NCBI GenBank assembly: GCA_017444485.1
Contig: JAFSWM010000031.1
Span: 1 to 44,196, forward strand
Direction of reading: 5' to 3'
Length of the DNA stretch: 44,196 bases
From: Bacteroidaceae bacterium
Lineage (GTDB): Bacteria; Bacteroidota; Bacteroidia; Bacteroidales; Bacteroidaceae
The translations under genes were made by a program, and so were the position numbers. The notes beneath the pieces were generated by a model, which saw nothing but the letters and a program-made list of their open reading frames with translations, searched no databases and was not told the DNA's origin. Positions 8,353-16,190 of the stretch are shown here, piece after piece; the stretch's first letter is position 1, and each line of letters starts with the position of its first letter.

Positions 8353-8375
8353 CACCCGCTAATGGCACATCTGCC

Positions 8376-8460
8376 GCCCGGATGGTGAAATGGTAGACAC
8401 GAAGGACTTAAAATCCTTTGGCCAGAAATGGCCGTGCGGGTTCGATTCCCGCTCCGGGCA
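8376..8460 (+). tRNA. tRNA-Leu (anticodon TAA)
   Basis: This 85-nt class II tRNA has the acceptor stem GCCCGGA / TCCGGGC and the anticodon stem AAGGA / TCCTT enclosing loop CTTAAAA, with anticodon TAA at 8409-8411. A long variable arm and a T loop (TTCGATT) are present. CCA is not encoded. tRNA-Arg follows after 47 nt, probably in the same transcript. Confidence 0.96.
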
Positions 8461-8507
8461 CCGGCGCGGAAAGCCACGCGCCGCAACGCATCGCCTTGCA
8501 CCCTGCC

Positions 8508-8579
8508 GCCCTGGTAGTTCAACGGATAGAATAAGAGTTTCCTAAACTCCAGATCGGGGTTCGATTCCCCGCCGGGGTA
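8508..8579 (+). tRNA. tRNA-Arg (anticodon CCT)
   Basis: This 72-nt tRNA has the acceptor GCCCTGG / CCGGGGT (two wobble pairs) and the anticodon loop TTCCTAA with CCT at 8541-8543. The T arm is CGGGG-TTCGATT-CCCCG. CCA is not encoded. Confidence 0.95.
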
Positions 8580-8593
8580 CATCCTTTTCAAGA

Positions 8594-8640
8594 CAAGCCC
8601 GCAGCCTTCGGCAAGAGCCAGGTTACGGGCTTGGTGTTTT
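8594..8640. terminator. Stem-loop terminator between tRNA-Arg and the flippase gene
   Basis: An 8-bp stem CAAGCCCG (8594-8601) / CGGGCTTG (8626-8633) is followed by GTGTTTT. It sits 14 nt after tRNA-Arg and 14 nt from the end of the convergent flippase gene, so it could serve the tRNA transcript and possibly both directions. Confidence 0.55.
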
Positions 8641-8653
8641 GGTGACAGAGAGG

Positions 8654-10096
8654 CTAAGCCTTGTGCCGGATGAAGCGAAGCGCCTCGTGCAGGATTTCGG
8701 CATGCAGCAGGTAGAGCGCCAGGAAGTATAGGGCCGCAGTCAAAGCGATGCGCAGGAGGAGTCGTAGCCACAGGCTTTCCGTTCCTGCGGTGGTGAAACA
8801 CACTGGCAGTACAATGGCGGTGGCGATGACGAGGAAGGGCAGCGTGTCGCGCAGCAGGTCCGTCAGTCTGAGGCCCACGAAGCGTGAGGCTGCGAAATGC
8901 CACACGAACAGCCACACCACGTTCAGCACGGCATAGGCCGCCACCATCGTCTCCATCCCGAAGCCCGAGACAGCGAGCACCACGGCTACCTGCAAGACGA
9001 TCAGCGCGATGTTCATTCGCATATACACCCCGCTCTGTCCTGCCGCCACCGTCATCTGCTGGAAGAGGGCATGGAGAGGGATGAAAGCACCACCGATGCA
9101 GAGCCACTTCAACAGGGGTATGCAGTCCACCCATACCGGCCCTATGGTGACCAGGATAAACTCCTCGCTCACCGCACTGAGCCCTATCATGGCGGGGAAG
9201 CAGAGGAAGGCGGTGAAGCGTGTCATCTTGCGAAACGCCCTGAGCCGCCCCGCCGTGTCATCCCCGATAGTAGAAAGCACGGGCTGCGCCACCGGTTTCA
9301 CGACGTCGCTCAGCGCACCCGCCACCGTGGTGTTCCACTTGTTGGCCTGTGTGAAATTGCCCACGAGGTGCATCTGTCCGGCAAACATTTTTCCGAACAC
9401 AAGGGACAGGATATTTCCCGACACGCCGTTTAATATATTGGTCACCAACAAACGACTGCTGAACCCGAACATGCGCTTCACGGGCGCCATATCTATTTGT
9501 AGCGATGGGCGCCACGGCACGCACCAGATACGCAGGCTGACGGATACGGCGATGAACACCACCTGCTGCCAGGCCAGGCTCCAGTAGCCATAGCCCGAAA
9601 AAGCCAGCACCAGGCCCGTTGTGCCGCTGCAGAGCAGGGCCGCGAGGGTTGTCAGGGCCTTTTCGCGATTCATCAGTTCGCGGAATATGTAGGCTGAAAA
9701 GGCCGTGCCTATACCGGCCAGCAGGCTACCCACAAAGACGAATCTGGCAAGGGGCGTGAGAGCCGGTTTGTTGAAAAAGAGGGCTATCAGTGGGGAGCAG
9801 AGGAAGAGTATGGCATAGAGCGCCAGGCTCATGAACAGGCTGAACCAAAAGACGGCGTTGTAGTCGCGCGCCTCGGCCTTCTTCAGGTTGGCAATAGCGG
9901 CGATAAAGCCGCTTTCTTGAAGCGCGGTAGCCACCACGGTGAATACCATCAGCACACCCACCATACCGTAGTCCTCCGGCGTGAGTTTTCTTGCCAACCA
10001 AATGCCAAAGGCAAGGTTCAGCAACTGTGTCGTCACACTTGAAAAACCGCTCCAAAACAAGTTTCGTGCGGTGCGTTGCTTGAGGTTTTCGGCCAT
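8654..10096 (-). CDS. Polysaccharide/O-antigen flippase-like membrane protein (Wzx/MOP superfamily)
   Basis: A 480-residue inner-membrane protein that probably flips lipid-linked oligosaccharide across the inner membrane for capsule, LPS or exopolysaccharide assembly. It begins with a basic segment and NLFWSGFSSVTTQLLNLAFGIWLARKLTPEDYGMVG, the typical N-terminus of polysaccharide biosynthesis (RfbX/Wzx-like) proteins. About 12-14 hydrophobic segments run to the C-terminus, and LTPEDYG is a common motif in this family. No glycosyltransferases adjoin it, so the substrate cannot be inferred. A -7 box lies just upstream of the start. Confidence 0.87.
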   Translation of the reverse strand: MAENLKQRTARNLFWSGFSSVTTQLLNLAFGIWLARKLTPEDYGMVGVLMVFTVVATALQESGFIAAIANLKKAEARDYNAVFWFSLFMSLALYAILFLCSPLIALFFNKPALTPLARFVFVGSLLAGIGTAFSAYIFRELMNREKALTTLAALLCSGTTGLVLAFSGYGYWSLAWQQVVFIAVSVSLRIWCVPWRPSLQIDMAPVKRMFGFSSRLLVTNILNGVSGNILSLVFGKMFAGQMHLVGNFTQANKWNTTVAGALSDVVKPVAQPVLSTIGDDTAGRLRAFRKMTRFTAFLCFPAMIGLSAVSEEFILVTIGPVWVDCIPLLKWLCIGGAFIPLHALFQQMTVAAGQSGVYMRMNIALIVLQVAVVLAVSGFGMETMVAAYAVLNVVWLFVWHFAASRFVGLRLTDLLRDTLPFLVIATAIVLPVCFTTAGTESLWLRLLLRIALTAALYFLALYLLHAEILHEALRFIRHKA

Positions 10097-10114
10097 ATCC
10101 CTTGGTTTTCAGCG

Positions 10115-10122
10115 CAAAAGTA
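10115..10122 (-). promoter_or_regulatory. -7 box of the flippase gene
   Basis: On the minus strand the box reads TACTTTTG, 19 nt upstream of the start codon at 10096, implying a very short leader. Confidence 0.6.
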
Positions 10123-10212
10123 CGGATTATTGCCCGAAAGGGCAGCAACGGGGCAGGGTTTTTGGCCGCCGTGACGCGTTCCACAAACCCCGCCCCGCTC
10201 AGTGTTGCCTGA

Positions 10213-11298
10213 CTATTTTACCACGCGGCGCGTGACGAACGCCAGGGAGTAGGGATTCACGCCAGCGGCATAACGCTCCACCAGTGCGCCGCTGGCGGTG
10301 AAACGATAGAGACTACCCTGCGTGGTGTAACTGACCAGTCCGCCGTCAGTAACGCCGTTCTCACCCACATAGATGTTGCTGCCGTCAGGCGATACCCTGA
10401 CGAAGGTGGCTGCTGTGGGGTGCGGCGCGTCGGTGGCGAGAAAATCGCTCGCGAGCAGCGCGCCGGTGGCCGTGTCATAGGTGCGGTAGGTGCAAGAACT
10501 CGTTTCGTTCCAATCCGCGTCGTATGCCGAGGTGCGGCTGACCACATAAAGCGTGCCGCCGCACACGTCGATATAGGTGCCGCCACATACCTCGGAGGCC
10601 ATCCCCGCGGGTGTCACCTTATAGACAGCGGCGGGGATGTCGTAATAGTTTCCGGTGCAGACCACAAACACATTGCCTGCACCATCGACCACCATCTGGT
10701 TATACGGGTTCACCCCCACGGCAATGTATTCCCTCTCGAGGGTTTCGGGGTTCACTTTGGCCACGGCACTGCCGCCTTCGGTCTGCCCCATACCTCGCCC
10801 GATAGCCACATAGACGGCACCGGCGGCGCATACCGAGGCATAGGCTGTGTGGCCCACGGTGTCTTTCTTCTCCACGGCGAGGGTTGCTGGACTGATGCGG
10901 AACACACTGTCGGCCCCCACTGCGAAGACGCGTTCGCCATCGGTGCACACGCTTTGCGGAGCGGGCACGGCGATGGTGCCTGCGGCGCGCAAGGAACTCT
11001 TGTCGAACACGGCCACGGCGTTCTTCTCGTATTGTGGCACAAACAGGTATCCGCCACATTCCACCACGTTTTCGGGAGTGCCCTCGAGTGTGCTGACGCC
11101 TGCCGAATACGTGCCGTCAGTGAGATTAAGCAGGTCGAGCGAACCGGCGAGGTAGCCCATAGAGCCTTGGTTCACCACGACGACGCTCGGCACGTCGTCA
11201 AATTCGGGAACGGTGGAGTCGTTGTCGTCGCAAGCCACCGCCAACAGCAGCGAGGCGGCGAGCAAGGGAAGCAGTCTGAAGTTGTTTCTCATTGTCAT
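10213..11298 (-). CDS. Secreted beta-propeller lipoprotein (YncE/DUF5074-like)
   Basis: A 361-residue lipoprotein: the hydrophobic N-terminus ends in the lipobox LAVAC with Cys23, followed by DDNDS, an acidic start seen in surface-exposed Bacteroidota lipoproteins. The rest is repeated beta-blade segments, for example VVVNQGSMGYLAGSLDLLNL, YLFVPQYEKNAVAVFDK and VFRISPATLAVEKKD, as in YncE-like propellers. No enzymatic motif is visible. Related genes are sometimes found near TonB-dependent transporters, but none is adjacent here, so the function is open. Start at 11298, with an alternative ATG at 11292. Confidence 0.8.
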   Translation of the reverse strand: MTMRNNFRLLPLLAASLLLAVACDDNDSTVPEFDDVPSVVVVNQGSMGYLAGSLDLLNLTDGTYSAGVSTLEGTPENVVECGGYLFVPQYEKNAVAVFDKSSLRAAGTIAVPAPQSVCTDGERVFAVGADSVFRISPATLAVEKKDTVGHTAYASVCAAGAVYVAIGRGMGQTEGGSAVAKVNPETLEREYIAVGVNPYNQMVVDGAGNVFVVCTGNYYDIPAAVYKVTPAGMASEVCGGTYIDVCGGTLYVVSRTSAYDADWNETSSCTYRTYDTATGALLASDFLATDAPHPTAATFVRVSPDGSNIYVGENGVTDGGLVSYTTQGSLYRFTASGALVERYAAGVNPYSLAFVTRRVVK

Positions 11299-11405
11299 TT
11301 GTATTGGTGATAGGACGAAACTTTTTAGGAGATCAGGTTATGAGATTGTTCCTCACAATCCTATACCCTAAAAGGTGGCGGACAGAGGAAGCCGTCATGC
11401 GAAGG

Positions 11406-11413
11406 CAAAGATA
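11406..11413 (-). promoter_or_regulatory. -7 box upstream of the beta-propeller lipoprotein
   Basis: On the minus strand the box reads TATCTTTG. It implies a leader of about 100 nt containing a small hairpin (GATTGT / ACAATC around 11345-11361). I do not recognise a known riboswitch in it. Confidence 0.5.
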
Positions 11414-11495
11414 CGCAATCCTGGGCGACATCGTCGTCAGCGCGGTGCTTTCGCGCTGTTTTTTGTTAATAAAACTCAAAAAACGGACCGATGTG

Positions 11496-11526
11496 TTTGA
11501 AATCAGGTGCATTGGACTTACTTTTG
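11496..11526 (+). promoter_or_regulatory. Promoter of tmRNA (-33 TTTG, -7 TACTTTTG)
   Basis: TTTG at 11496-11499 and TACTTTTG at 11519-11526 are separated by 19 nt, the spacing expected for the Bacteroidota primary sigma factor. The mature tmRNA 5' end lies about 21 nt downstream, leaving a short leader for RNase P processing. Confidence 0.8.
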
Positions 11527-11547
11527 CGTCGCATTACCGCAAAGCCC

Positions 11548-11949
11548 GGGGCTGAATGGATTTGACAGCGAAAGGAGGGGTGTGTAAGCACGCAGTGCGC
11601 CGTGGGTGGGCACTCTAATCTCGGCCCTCGACAACTAATTGGCGAAAACACTTACGCTCTCGCTGCCTAAACTGAAGCACAGTAGGTTTGGCTTAATCCC
11701 TGCTCCAGGAGCGGGGACGGGACATCGCCTGAAGCAGCCGTTTTTTCCGAGGCGGCTTCGTCAAGGCGGTGCAGCAAAATCGGGAATAGCCGGCGGCGGC
11801 CTCGCGCCAGCGGCGAAACACTAAGAGGATAAGGCTGTGGAATAGGGCTGCTCCGGTCTGGCCACAGCACGAAAATCAAAACGGAGATAAGCGTGTAGAA
11901 AGCTCATTTGTTCTTCGTTTGGACGAGGGTTCAATCCCCTCCAGCTCCA
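11548..11949 (+). ncRNA. ssrA: Transfer-messenger RNA (tmRNA)
   Basis: This 402-nt RNA rescues stalled ribosomes by adding a degradation tag. The tRNA-like ends pair as GGGGCTG (11548-11554) with CAGCTCC (11942-11948), and the T arm contains GGGTTCAATCCC. The tag frame starts at 11641 and reads GENTYALAA followed by TAA (11668-11670), close to the tags of other Bacteroidales. CCA is not encoded. A family A repeat lies between the mature 3' end and the likely terminator. Confidence 0.97.
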
Positions 11950-11953
11950 CTTT

Positions 11954-12034
11954 AGGTTATGAGGTTGTAAGGTTTTGAGGTTTTGAGGTTTTAGCGAACA
12001 ATTTTCAAGCCTAACACCATTAAACCTCAAGACA
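11954..12034. repeat. Family A element in the tmRNA 3' trailer
   Basis: Five AGGTTATG / AGGTTTTG-type units run from 11954 to about 11992. A variable middle follows (no GGGGCTGCGC core), then diverged complementary units such as AAACCTCAAGAC near 12022-12033. It sits between the mature tmRNA end and the terminator at 12069. Confidence 0.75.
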
Positions 12035-12068
12035 TCTCGCTCGGCGCGACGCCTAGCAACCATCACAA

Positions 12069-12108
12069 GCGGCCTGACCAATGATTTTGGTTGGGCCGCC
12101 CTTTTTTG
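12069..12108 (+). terminator. Rho-independent terminator downstream of tmRNA
   Basis: A 13-bp stem, GCGGCCTGACCAA (12069-12081) with TTGGTTGGGCCGC (12087-12099), contains two wobble pairs and a 5-nt loop. Six T follow at 12102-12107. It is 120 nt beyond the mature tmRNA end. Confidence 0.8.
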
Positions 12109-12205
12109 TGAAAAAAAGCGGTGTTGGATTAAACTTTTGTGTTGTTTCCACGTCATACAACGCGGAAACAGCAACCAAACAACGTTTTAATACCTTTTCA
12201 TCTTT

Positions 12206-12718
12206 ATGAAAAAAATTCTTATTCTCTTTGCCGCCGTCCTGATCGGTCTGACGGCATCGGCTCAGGGGCGCGGCGGTCAGCGCGGACAGCGCGGCGGCGA
12301 TCCCAGGCAGGGCATTCAGCGCATGGCAGAGCATCTGGCCAAGGAAATGAAACTCACTGGCGATACCAAGGAGTGGTTCATCCCGCTCTATGTGGAATAC
12401 CGCGACACACTGATGGCCCTGCAGCGCTCGCAGCGCATGGAAGACAAAGTGCTTGAGGGCATGGACGACGCTGCCGTGTCGGCGCTCATTGAGGAGAGCC
12501 TCGAGCGCGACGTACAAAGCACAGCGGTGAAGCGCGTCTACCTGACCAAGTTCCGCACTCGCCTGAGCGAGAAGCAAGTGTACCGTGTGATGGTGATGGG
12601 CATGCGTCCGCGTGGCGGCGACCGCCAGCGCCAAAACTCTGGTGGCCAGGATGGCCCGGGCGAAGGGTTCCAGGGTGGATTCCCAGGCGGATTTCCTGGA
12701 GGCGGCCCCGACTTCTAA
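12206..12718 (+). CDS. Small secreted protein, possibly Spy/CpxP-like
   Basis: A 170-residue protein with a clear signal peptide (MKKILILFAAVLIG to ASAQ, cleavage near 20). A Gly/Arg/Gln-rich stretch follows, then a helical domain (about 35-135) including KEMKLTGDTKEWFIPLYVEYRDTL. The C-terminus (about 135-170) is low-complexity Gly/Pro/Phe/Gln. The helical part and the KLTGDxxE phrase resemble periplasmic Spy/CpxP-type LTxxQ proteins, which bind envelope proteins or sense stress, but I cannot confirm the family by eye. It stands alone between tmRNA and a large palindrome. Confidence 0.75.
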   Translation: MKKILILFAAVLIGLTASAQGRGGQRGQRGGDPRQGIQRMAEHLAKEMKLTGDTKEWFIPLYVEYRDTLMALQRSQRMEDKVLEGMDDAAVSALIEESLERDVQSTAVKRVYLTKFRTRLSEKQVYRVMVMGMRPRGGDRQRQNSGGQDGPGEGFQGGFPGGFPGGGPDF

Positions 12719-12779
12719 ATGATACGCAGCGCAAGGCGGCGGTACGCATTTTGTCCTTGCGCAGGGCAGGAGGCCTGCC

Positions 12780-12787
12780 TAACTTTG
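12780..12787 (+). promoter_or_regulatory. Orphan -7 box (possible small-RNA promoter)
   Basis: TAACTTTG matches TAnnTTTG, with a TTG about 20 nt upstream. No open reading frame with family features starts downstream before the palindrome at 12857. Confidence 0.45.
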
Positions 12788-12856
12788 CACAGGCGAATGG
12801 AAAAGGCCCTTCTCCCTTAAGCCCACCCGTGCCAGCCATCTGGCAAAAACTACATC

Positions 12857-12920
12857 GGAGGTAGAAAAAACTGTTGGCTTTGCGGTTTAAACTGCGAAGC
12901 CAACAGTTTTTTCTATCTCC
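12857..12920. terminator. 64-nt loopless palindrome, probable bidirectional terminator
   Basis: The arms are 32 nt each, centred on GTTTAAAC at 12885-12892, with only wobble-type mismatches. Each arm includes a run of A on one side and T on the other (AGAAAAAACTGTTGGCTT at 12863 and its exact complement at 12897-12914). In either direction the hairpin ends in a T run, suiting transcripts from both the upstream plus-strand region and the convergent porX gene. Confidence 0.7.
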
Positions 12921-13055
12921 CACTTCGGGATTCAGGCGGCGGGATGCGGCGTTTCGGCTATGGCTGCCTGATTTTCTTTGGGCCTATTGAAAAGATGCCA
13001 ACGCTCCAACGCGGCATTTTGTCCCTACCCGAGGCACGGCACCATGGGCTGTGCG

Positions 13056-14606
13056 CTATCGGCTGCTTTTGGGACGCAGGCGTACAAGGGGTATGAGCAT
13101 TTCCTCCATGGAGATGCCTCCGTGCTGAAACGTGCCCCGATAGTACTGCACGTAGTGGTTATAGTTGTTGGGGTAGGCGAAGAAACTGCGCCCCGCAGCG
13201 TAGATATACACTGTGGAGAGGTTGGGCGCTGGGAGGCCGAAGCGTGCGGGCTGTTTCATCTCAAACACCTCGCGGGCGGGATAACTGAGGTTGCGTCCCA
13301 ACTTGTAGCGCAGGTTGGTGTTCACCTCACGGTCGCCCTGCACGCGGACGGGGTTGTCCACGTAGATGCTGCCGTGGTCGGTGGTGATGACGATGTCGGC
13401 ATCCTGCTCGGCCAGGGCTGCAAAGAGTTCCTTCACGGCGGTGTGGCGAAACCAGGAGAGCGTGATGCTGCGGTAGGCCGCCTCGTCGCCCATCAGTTCG
13501 CGCACCATGCGTGAGTCGGTGCGGGCATGCGAGAGGATGTCGATGAAGTTCACCACAAGGACATTGAGCGGCACATTGGCCAGCCCCTTCAACTGCCCGA
13601 GCAGGCGTTCGGCGGCCTGGCTGTCGTTGAGTTTGTTGTAGGAGAACTTCTCCTTGCGCCTGAAGCGTTCCAACTGCAGGCGCAGGAGTTCTTCTTCGTG
13701 CTGGTTCTTGCCCTCCTCTTGGGTGTCGTCCACCCAGAGGTGGGGGTACATGCGCTTGATGTCGGCGGGCATCATTCCGGCAAAGATGGCGTTGCGGGCA
13801 TAGCCGGTGGCGGTGGGGAGGATGCCGAGGTAGAGGTCTTCGTCGATGTCAAAGGCGTCGCTGAGTTCGGGGGCGAGGGCGCGCCACTGGTCGTAGCGGA
13901 AATTGTCGAGCACGAGCAGGAAGACGCGTCGCCCCTCGCGCAGCAGTGGGAACACGGTGCGCTTCATCACGTCGGGCGACATGAGAGGTCGCTCGTCGGG
14001 GTTGTTCACCCAGTCCTCATAGTGGCGCTTGACGAAGCGGAAGAAATGGGCGTTGGCCTCGACCTTCTGCATGGCGAGCATCTCGGCCATGGGCACGGCG
14101 GCTTCCTCGATCTGCAACTCCCAGCGCACCAGGCTGCGGTAGAGTTCCTTCCACTGCTCGAAGCCTGAGTTTTCGGAGATCTGCATTTGCAACTCGCTGA
14201 AGGCGCGGCTGTAGGCCGACTGTGTGGCTTCGCTCACGATTGCACGCTGATGGATGTTCTTCTTTAGTGTGAGGAGTATCTGGTTGGGGTTTACGGGCTT
14301 GATGAGGTAGTCGGCGATCTGTGCGCCGATGGCTTGGTCCATGAGGTCCTCCTCCTCGTTCTTGGTCACCATGACCACCGGCACGTCGGGCTGCATCTCC
14401 TTGATGCCCTGCAGCGTTTCAAGCCCGCTCAGGCCTGGCATATTCTCGTCGAGCAGGATGAGGTCGAAAGGCTCGGAGGCACAGCGCCGCAGGGCGTCGG
14501 AGCCGTTGTTGCACGTTGCCACGTCGTAGCCCTTTTTTTCCAAGAAGAGCACATGGGGCTTGAGCATGTCGATCTCGTCGTCAATCCAAAGCAGTCGGGA
14601 GGCCAT
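13056..14606 (-). CDS. porX: PorX: response regulator fused to PglZ-type phosphatase domain
   Basis: PorX is the response regulator of the PorXY pathway that controls type IX secretion genes in Bacteroidota. This 516-residue protein has a receiver domain (about 1-120) with the acidic pocket Asp9/Asp10, the phospho-acceptor Asp53 in LLDENMPG, and the Lys in YLIKPVNP. A helical linker and a PglZ / alkaline-phosphatase-superfamily domain follow (about 200-512). Metal-site motifs there include LLVLDNFRYDQW, VVNFIDILSHAR and VITTDHGSIYVD. The ATG at 14606 (MASRLLWIDDE) matches the family N-terminus; the longer open frame upstream is not credible. No porY sensor or secretion gene is in the window. 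It is divergent from an ECF sigma gene, which is notable because PorX acts with an ECF sigma factor in Porphyromonas. Confidence 0.94.
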   Translation of the reverse strand: MASRLLWIDDEIDMLKPHVLFLEKKGYDVATCNNGSDALRRCASEPFDLILLDENMPGLSGLETLQGIKEMQPDVPVVMVTKNEEEDLMDQAIGAQIADYLIKPVNPNQILLTLKKNIHQRAIVSEATQSAYSRAFSELQMQISENSGFEQWKELYRSLVRWELQIEEAAVPMAEMLAMQKVEANAHFFRFVKRHYEDWVNNPDERPLMSPDVMKRTVFPLLREGRRVFLLVLDNFRYDQWRALAPELSDAFDIDEDLYLGILPTATGYARNAIFAGMMPADIKRMYPHLWVDDTQEEGKNQHEEELLRLQLERFRRKEKFSYNKLNDSQAAERLLGQLKGLANVPLNVLVVNFIDILSHARTDSRMVRELMGDEAAYRSITLSWFRHTAVKELFAALAEQDADIVITTDHGSIYVDNPVRVQGDREVNTNLRYKLGRNLSYPAREVFEMKQPARFGLPAPNLSTVYIYAAGRSFFAYPNNYNHYVQYYRGTFQHGGISMEEMLIPLVRLRPKSSR

Positions 14607-14639
14607 AGCAGTTGGGGGTATTGGGTGGTGTTCGCGCCG

Positions 14640-14647
14640 CAAAGGTA
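14640..14647 (-). promoter_or_regulatory. -7 box of porX
   Basis: On the minus strand the box reads TACCTTTG, 34 nt upstream of the porX start at 14606. A TTTG about 10 nt further upstream is too close for an ideal -33 element. Confidence 0.6.
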
Positions 14648-14849
14648 CTACAAAGTTTGCATTCGCCGCGCGGCGATATGGCAAACGCCACGCGCCGTAC
14701 GAGCGCACCCGTGGCCGCCACGACCATTGGCTTACGGGGTGGCAAGAAGGGGGATGTGACATTTTTTTGCTTCCTTTGCGAAAGATTTGGCCGCGCACTG
14801 CGTATATATAAGTAGAAGACCGCAAAGATCAACGGCAACGACCTTCCGC

Positions 14850-15404
14850 ATGACACAAACCGAGACCGCCCTACAAGTGCAGGCTGCCCTACGAGGCGAG
14901 CAACTGGCATTCCGCCGGCTGTTTGAGGCGCACAGCGGTGCTGTGTTCGCCACAGCGATGCGGTTCACGGGAAATGCGGAAACGGCGGAGGAACTGACGC
15001 AAGACACCTTCTTGCGTGCGTTCAACGCCCTGGACACCTATGACGACAGCCGCGCACAGTTTGCCACCTGGCTGCAGCGCATTGCCTACAACACCTGCGT
15101 CTCGCACCTGCGCCGACAGCCGCCGCCGAGCCACATCAGCCTTGACGACAGCCCGCTCTCCGAGGGCGAGATGCCCGACAGCATCTCCGACGAACCGGCC
15201 TTCAGCGCCGACGAGAGCCGCACGGAACAACTGATGCGAGCCCTGGAATCCCTGCCGCCCGAAGAGCGGCACCTGCTCACACTCTTCTACTTCGAGCAGC
15301 GCACACTGAATGAGATCGGATACATCATGCGGCTCTCGAATGCCGCACTGAGCAGCCGTCTGAACCGAATTCGCAAGAAACTCTACCTGAAACTCACCAC
15401 CTAA
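14850..15404 (+). CDS. ECF-type RNA polymerase sigma factor
   Basis: This 184-residue sigma-70 family factor lacks region 3, as in extracytoplasmic-function sigmas. Region 2 covers about 20-90 (FRRLFEAHSGAVFATAMRF, AEELTQDTFLRAF, FATWLQRIAYNTC). Region 4 covers about 128-180 (LPPEERHLLTLFYFEQ and the helix-turn-helix LNEIGYIMRLSNAALSSRL). The acidic linker (DDSPLSEGEMPDSISDE) is longer than usual. I chose the ATG at 14850, since upstream residues show no family similarity. Three nt separate it from the next gene, a membrane-anchored protein in the position of an anti-sigma factor. It is divergent from porX across a 243-nt spacer. Confidence 0.93.
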   Translation: MTQTETALQVQAALRGEQLAFRRLFEAHSGAVFATAMRFTGNAETAEELTQDTFLRAFNALDTYDDSRAQFATWLQRIAYNTCVSHLRRQPPPSHISLDDSPLSEGEMPDSISDEPAFSADESRTEQLMRALESLPPEERHLLTLFYFEQRTLNEIGYIMRLSNAALSSRLNRIRKKLYLKLTT

Positions 15405-15407
15405 ACA

Positions 15408-16190
15408 ATGAAGAACACCCCGCTTACCGCCGCCGCATTGCGCGCCGCCCTGGCACGAATCGAGCAGCGGCAACCCGCCGCTCCCGAGGGCATGGCCGAA
15501 CGCTTCATGGAGCGGATGGCACAGGAACAGGCTGTGAAAGGAAGACACGTGGTGCCTGCACGTTCGCGCCGACGCACCCTGCGGCATTTCTTCGCCTTCA
15601 CGGCGGCTGCCGCCGCTGTGGTTGCTGTGGCTGTGGTGTTGTGGCCCTCGCAAGAGAGGAAGATTGCCATTCCTACAAGCCCCAATACTACGCTTGCGGA
15701 AGCAACGCGACAGCCGGAAGCACCCGCTGCCCTGCACGACAGCCCCGCTGCGCCCGATACCCGCACCATCGCTCCGACACCTCGGATTGCAGCGAAGCCT
15801 AAGGAGCAACTGGCGAAGGCAAGAAGCGCAGGAAGCGCCGCGGCAGAAACGGCGGCTGACGTGGTGATACAGGCTGCTGCCAATGTGCCCGAAGTCGTTA
15901 TCGCCGTCGCTGCTGCTACGCCCCCCGCGGCTCCCACGGTTCCTGCCGTGCAGACTGCCGAGGCCGCGCCGCCGGTACAGGCCCTGCCGTCACAGCCCCG
16001 CGCCACGACCTTCACCGCTGCGGAGGTGCACCTCGACCGTCTGGCCGAAGCGAGCAGGCATTCCCACGCCTATCTCATGCTCAGCGAGGAACTGGCCGTG
16101 CAGCGGCTGGGCGCGATGGAACTGTTGCCCAGATGCACCGCCGTATTCAATCGTCAAGAACAAAACAACCTCAAACCTATCAGTATATGA
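15408..16190 (+). CDS. Single-pass membrane protein, putative anti-sigma factor
   Basis: A 260-residue protein with a cytoplasmic N-terminus (1-57, containing helices such as MAERFMERMAQEQ), one membrane segment (about 60-82, HFFAFTAAAAAVVAVAVVLW) and a long Ala/Pro/Thr-rich periplasmic region. A short helical C-terminus contains HLDRLAEASRHSHAYLMLSEEL. The architecture and position directly after the sigma gene suggest an anti-sigma or its scaffold, but I do not see a ZAS or FecR motif. Its stop overlaps the next start by four bases (ATGA at 16187-16190), indicating translational coupling. Confidence 0.72.
   Translation: MKNTPLTAAALRAALARIEQRQPAAPEGMAERFMERMAQEQAVKGRHVVPARSRRRTLRHFFAFTAAAAAVVAVAVVLWPSQERKIAIPTSPNTTLAEATRQPEAPAALHDSPAAPDTRTIAPTPRIAAKPKEQLAKARSAGSAAAETAADVVIQAAANVPEVVIAVAAATPPAAPTVPAVQTAEAAPPVQALPSQPRATTFTAAEVHLDRLAEASRHSHAYLMLSEELAVQRLGAMELLPRCTAVFNRQEQNNLKPISI

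Larger units (their letters stand above)
12719..13055. other. 337-nt spacer between convergent genes, with promoter-like box and large palindrome
   Basis: No protein gene is visible. The spacer contains a forward promoter-like pair (TTG near 12758 and TAACTTTG at 12780-12787), about 70 nt of unstructured sequence, then a 64-nt near-perfect palindrome at 12857-12920. Together these could form a small RNA unit of roughly 130 nt. Confidence 0.5.

Noticed and set aside
11299..11405. Cobalamin or other riboswitch before the beta-propeller lipoprotein
   Set aside because: The leader is short, has only one small hairpin and none of the conserved strings I would expect.
14607..14825. Longer N-terminus for PorX
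   Set aside because: The extension would cross the -7 box and has no similarity to response regulators; MASRLLWIDDE is the natural start.
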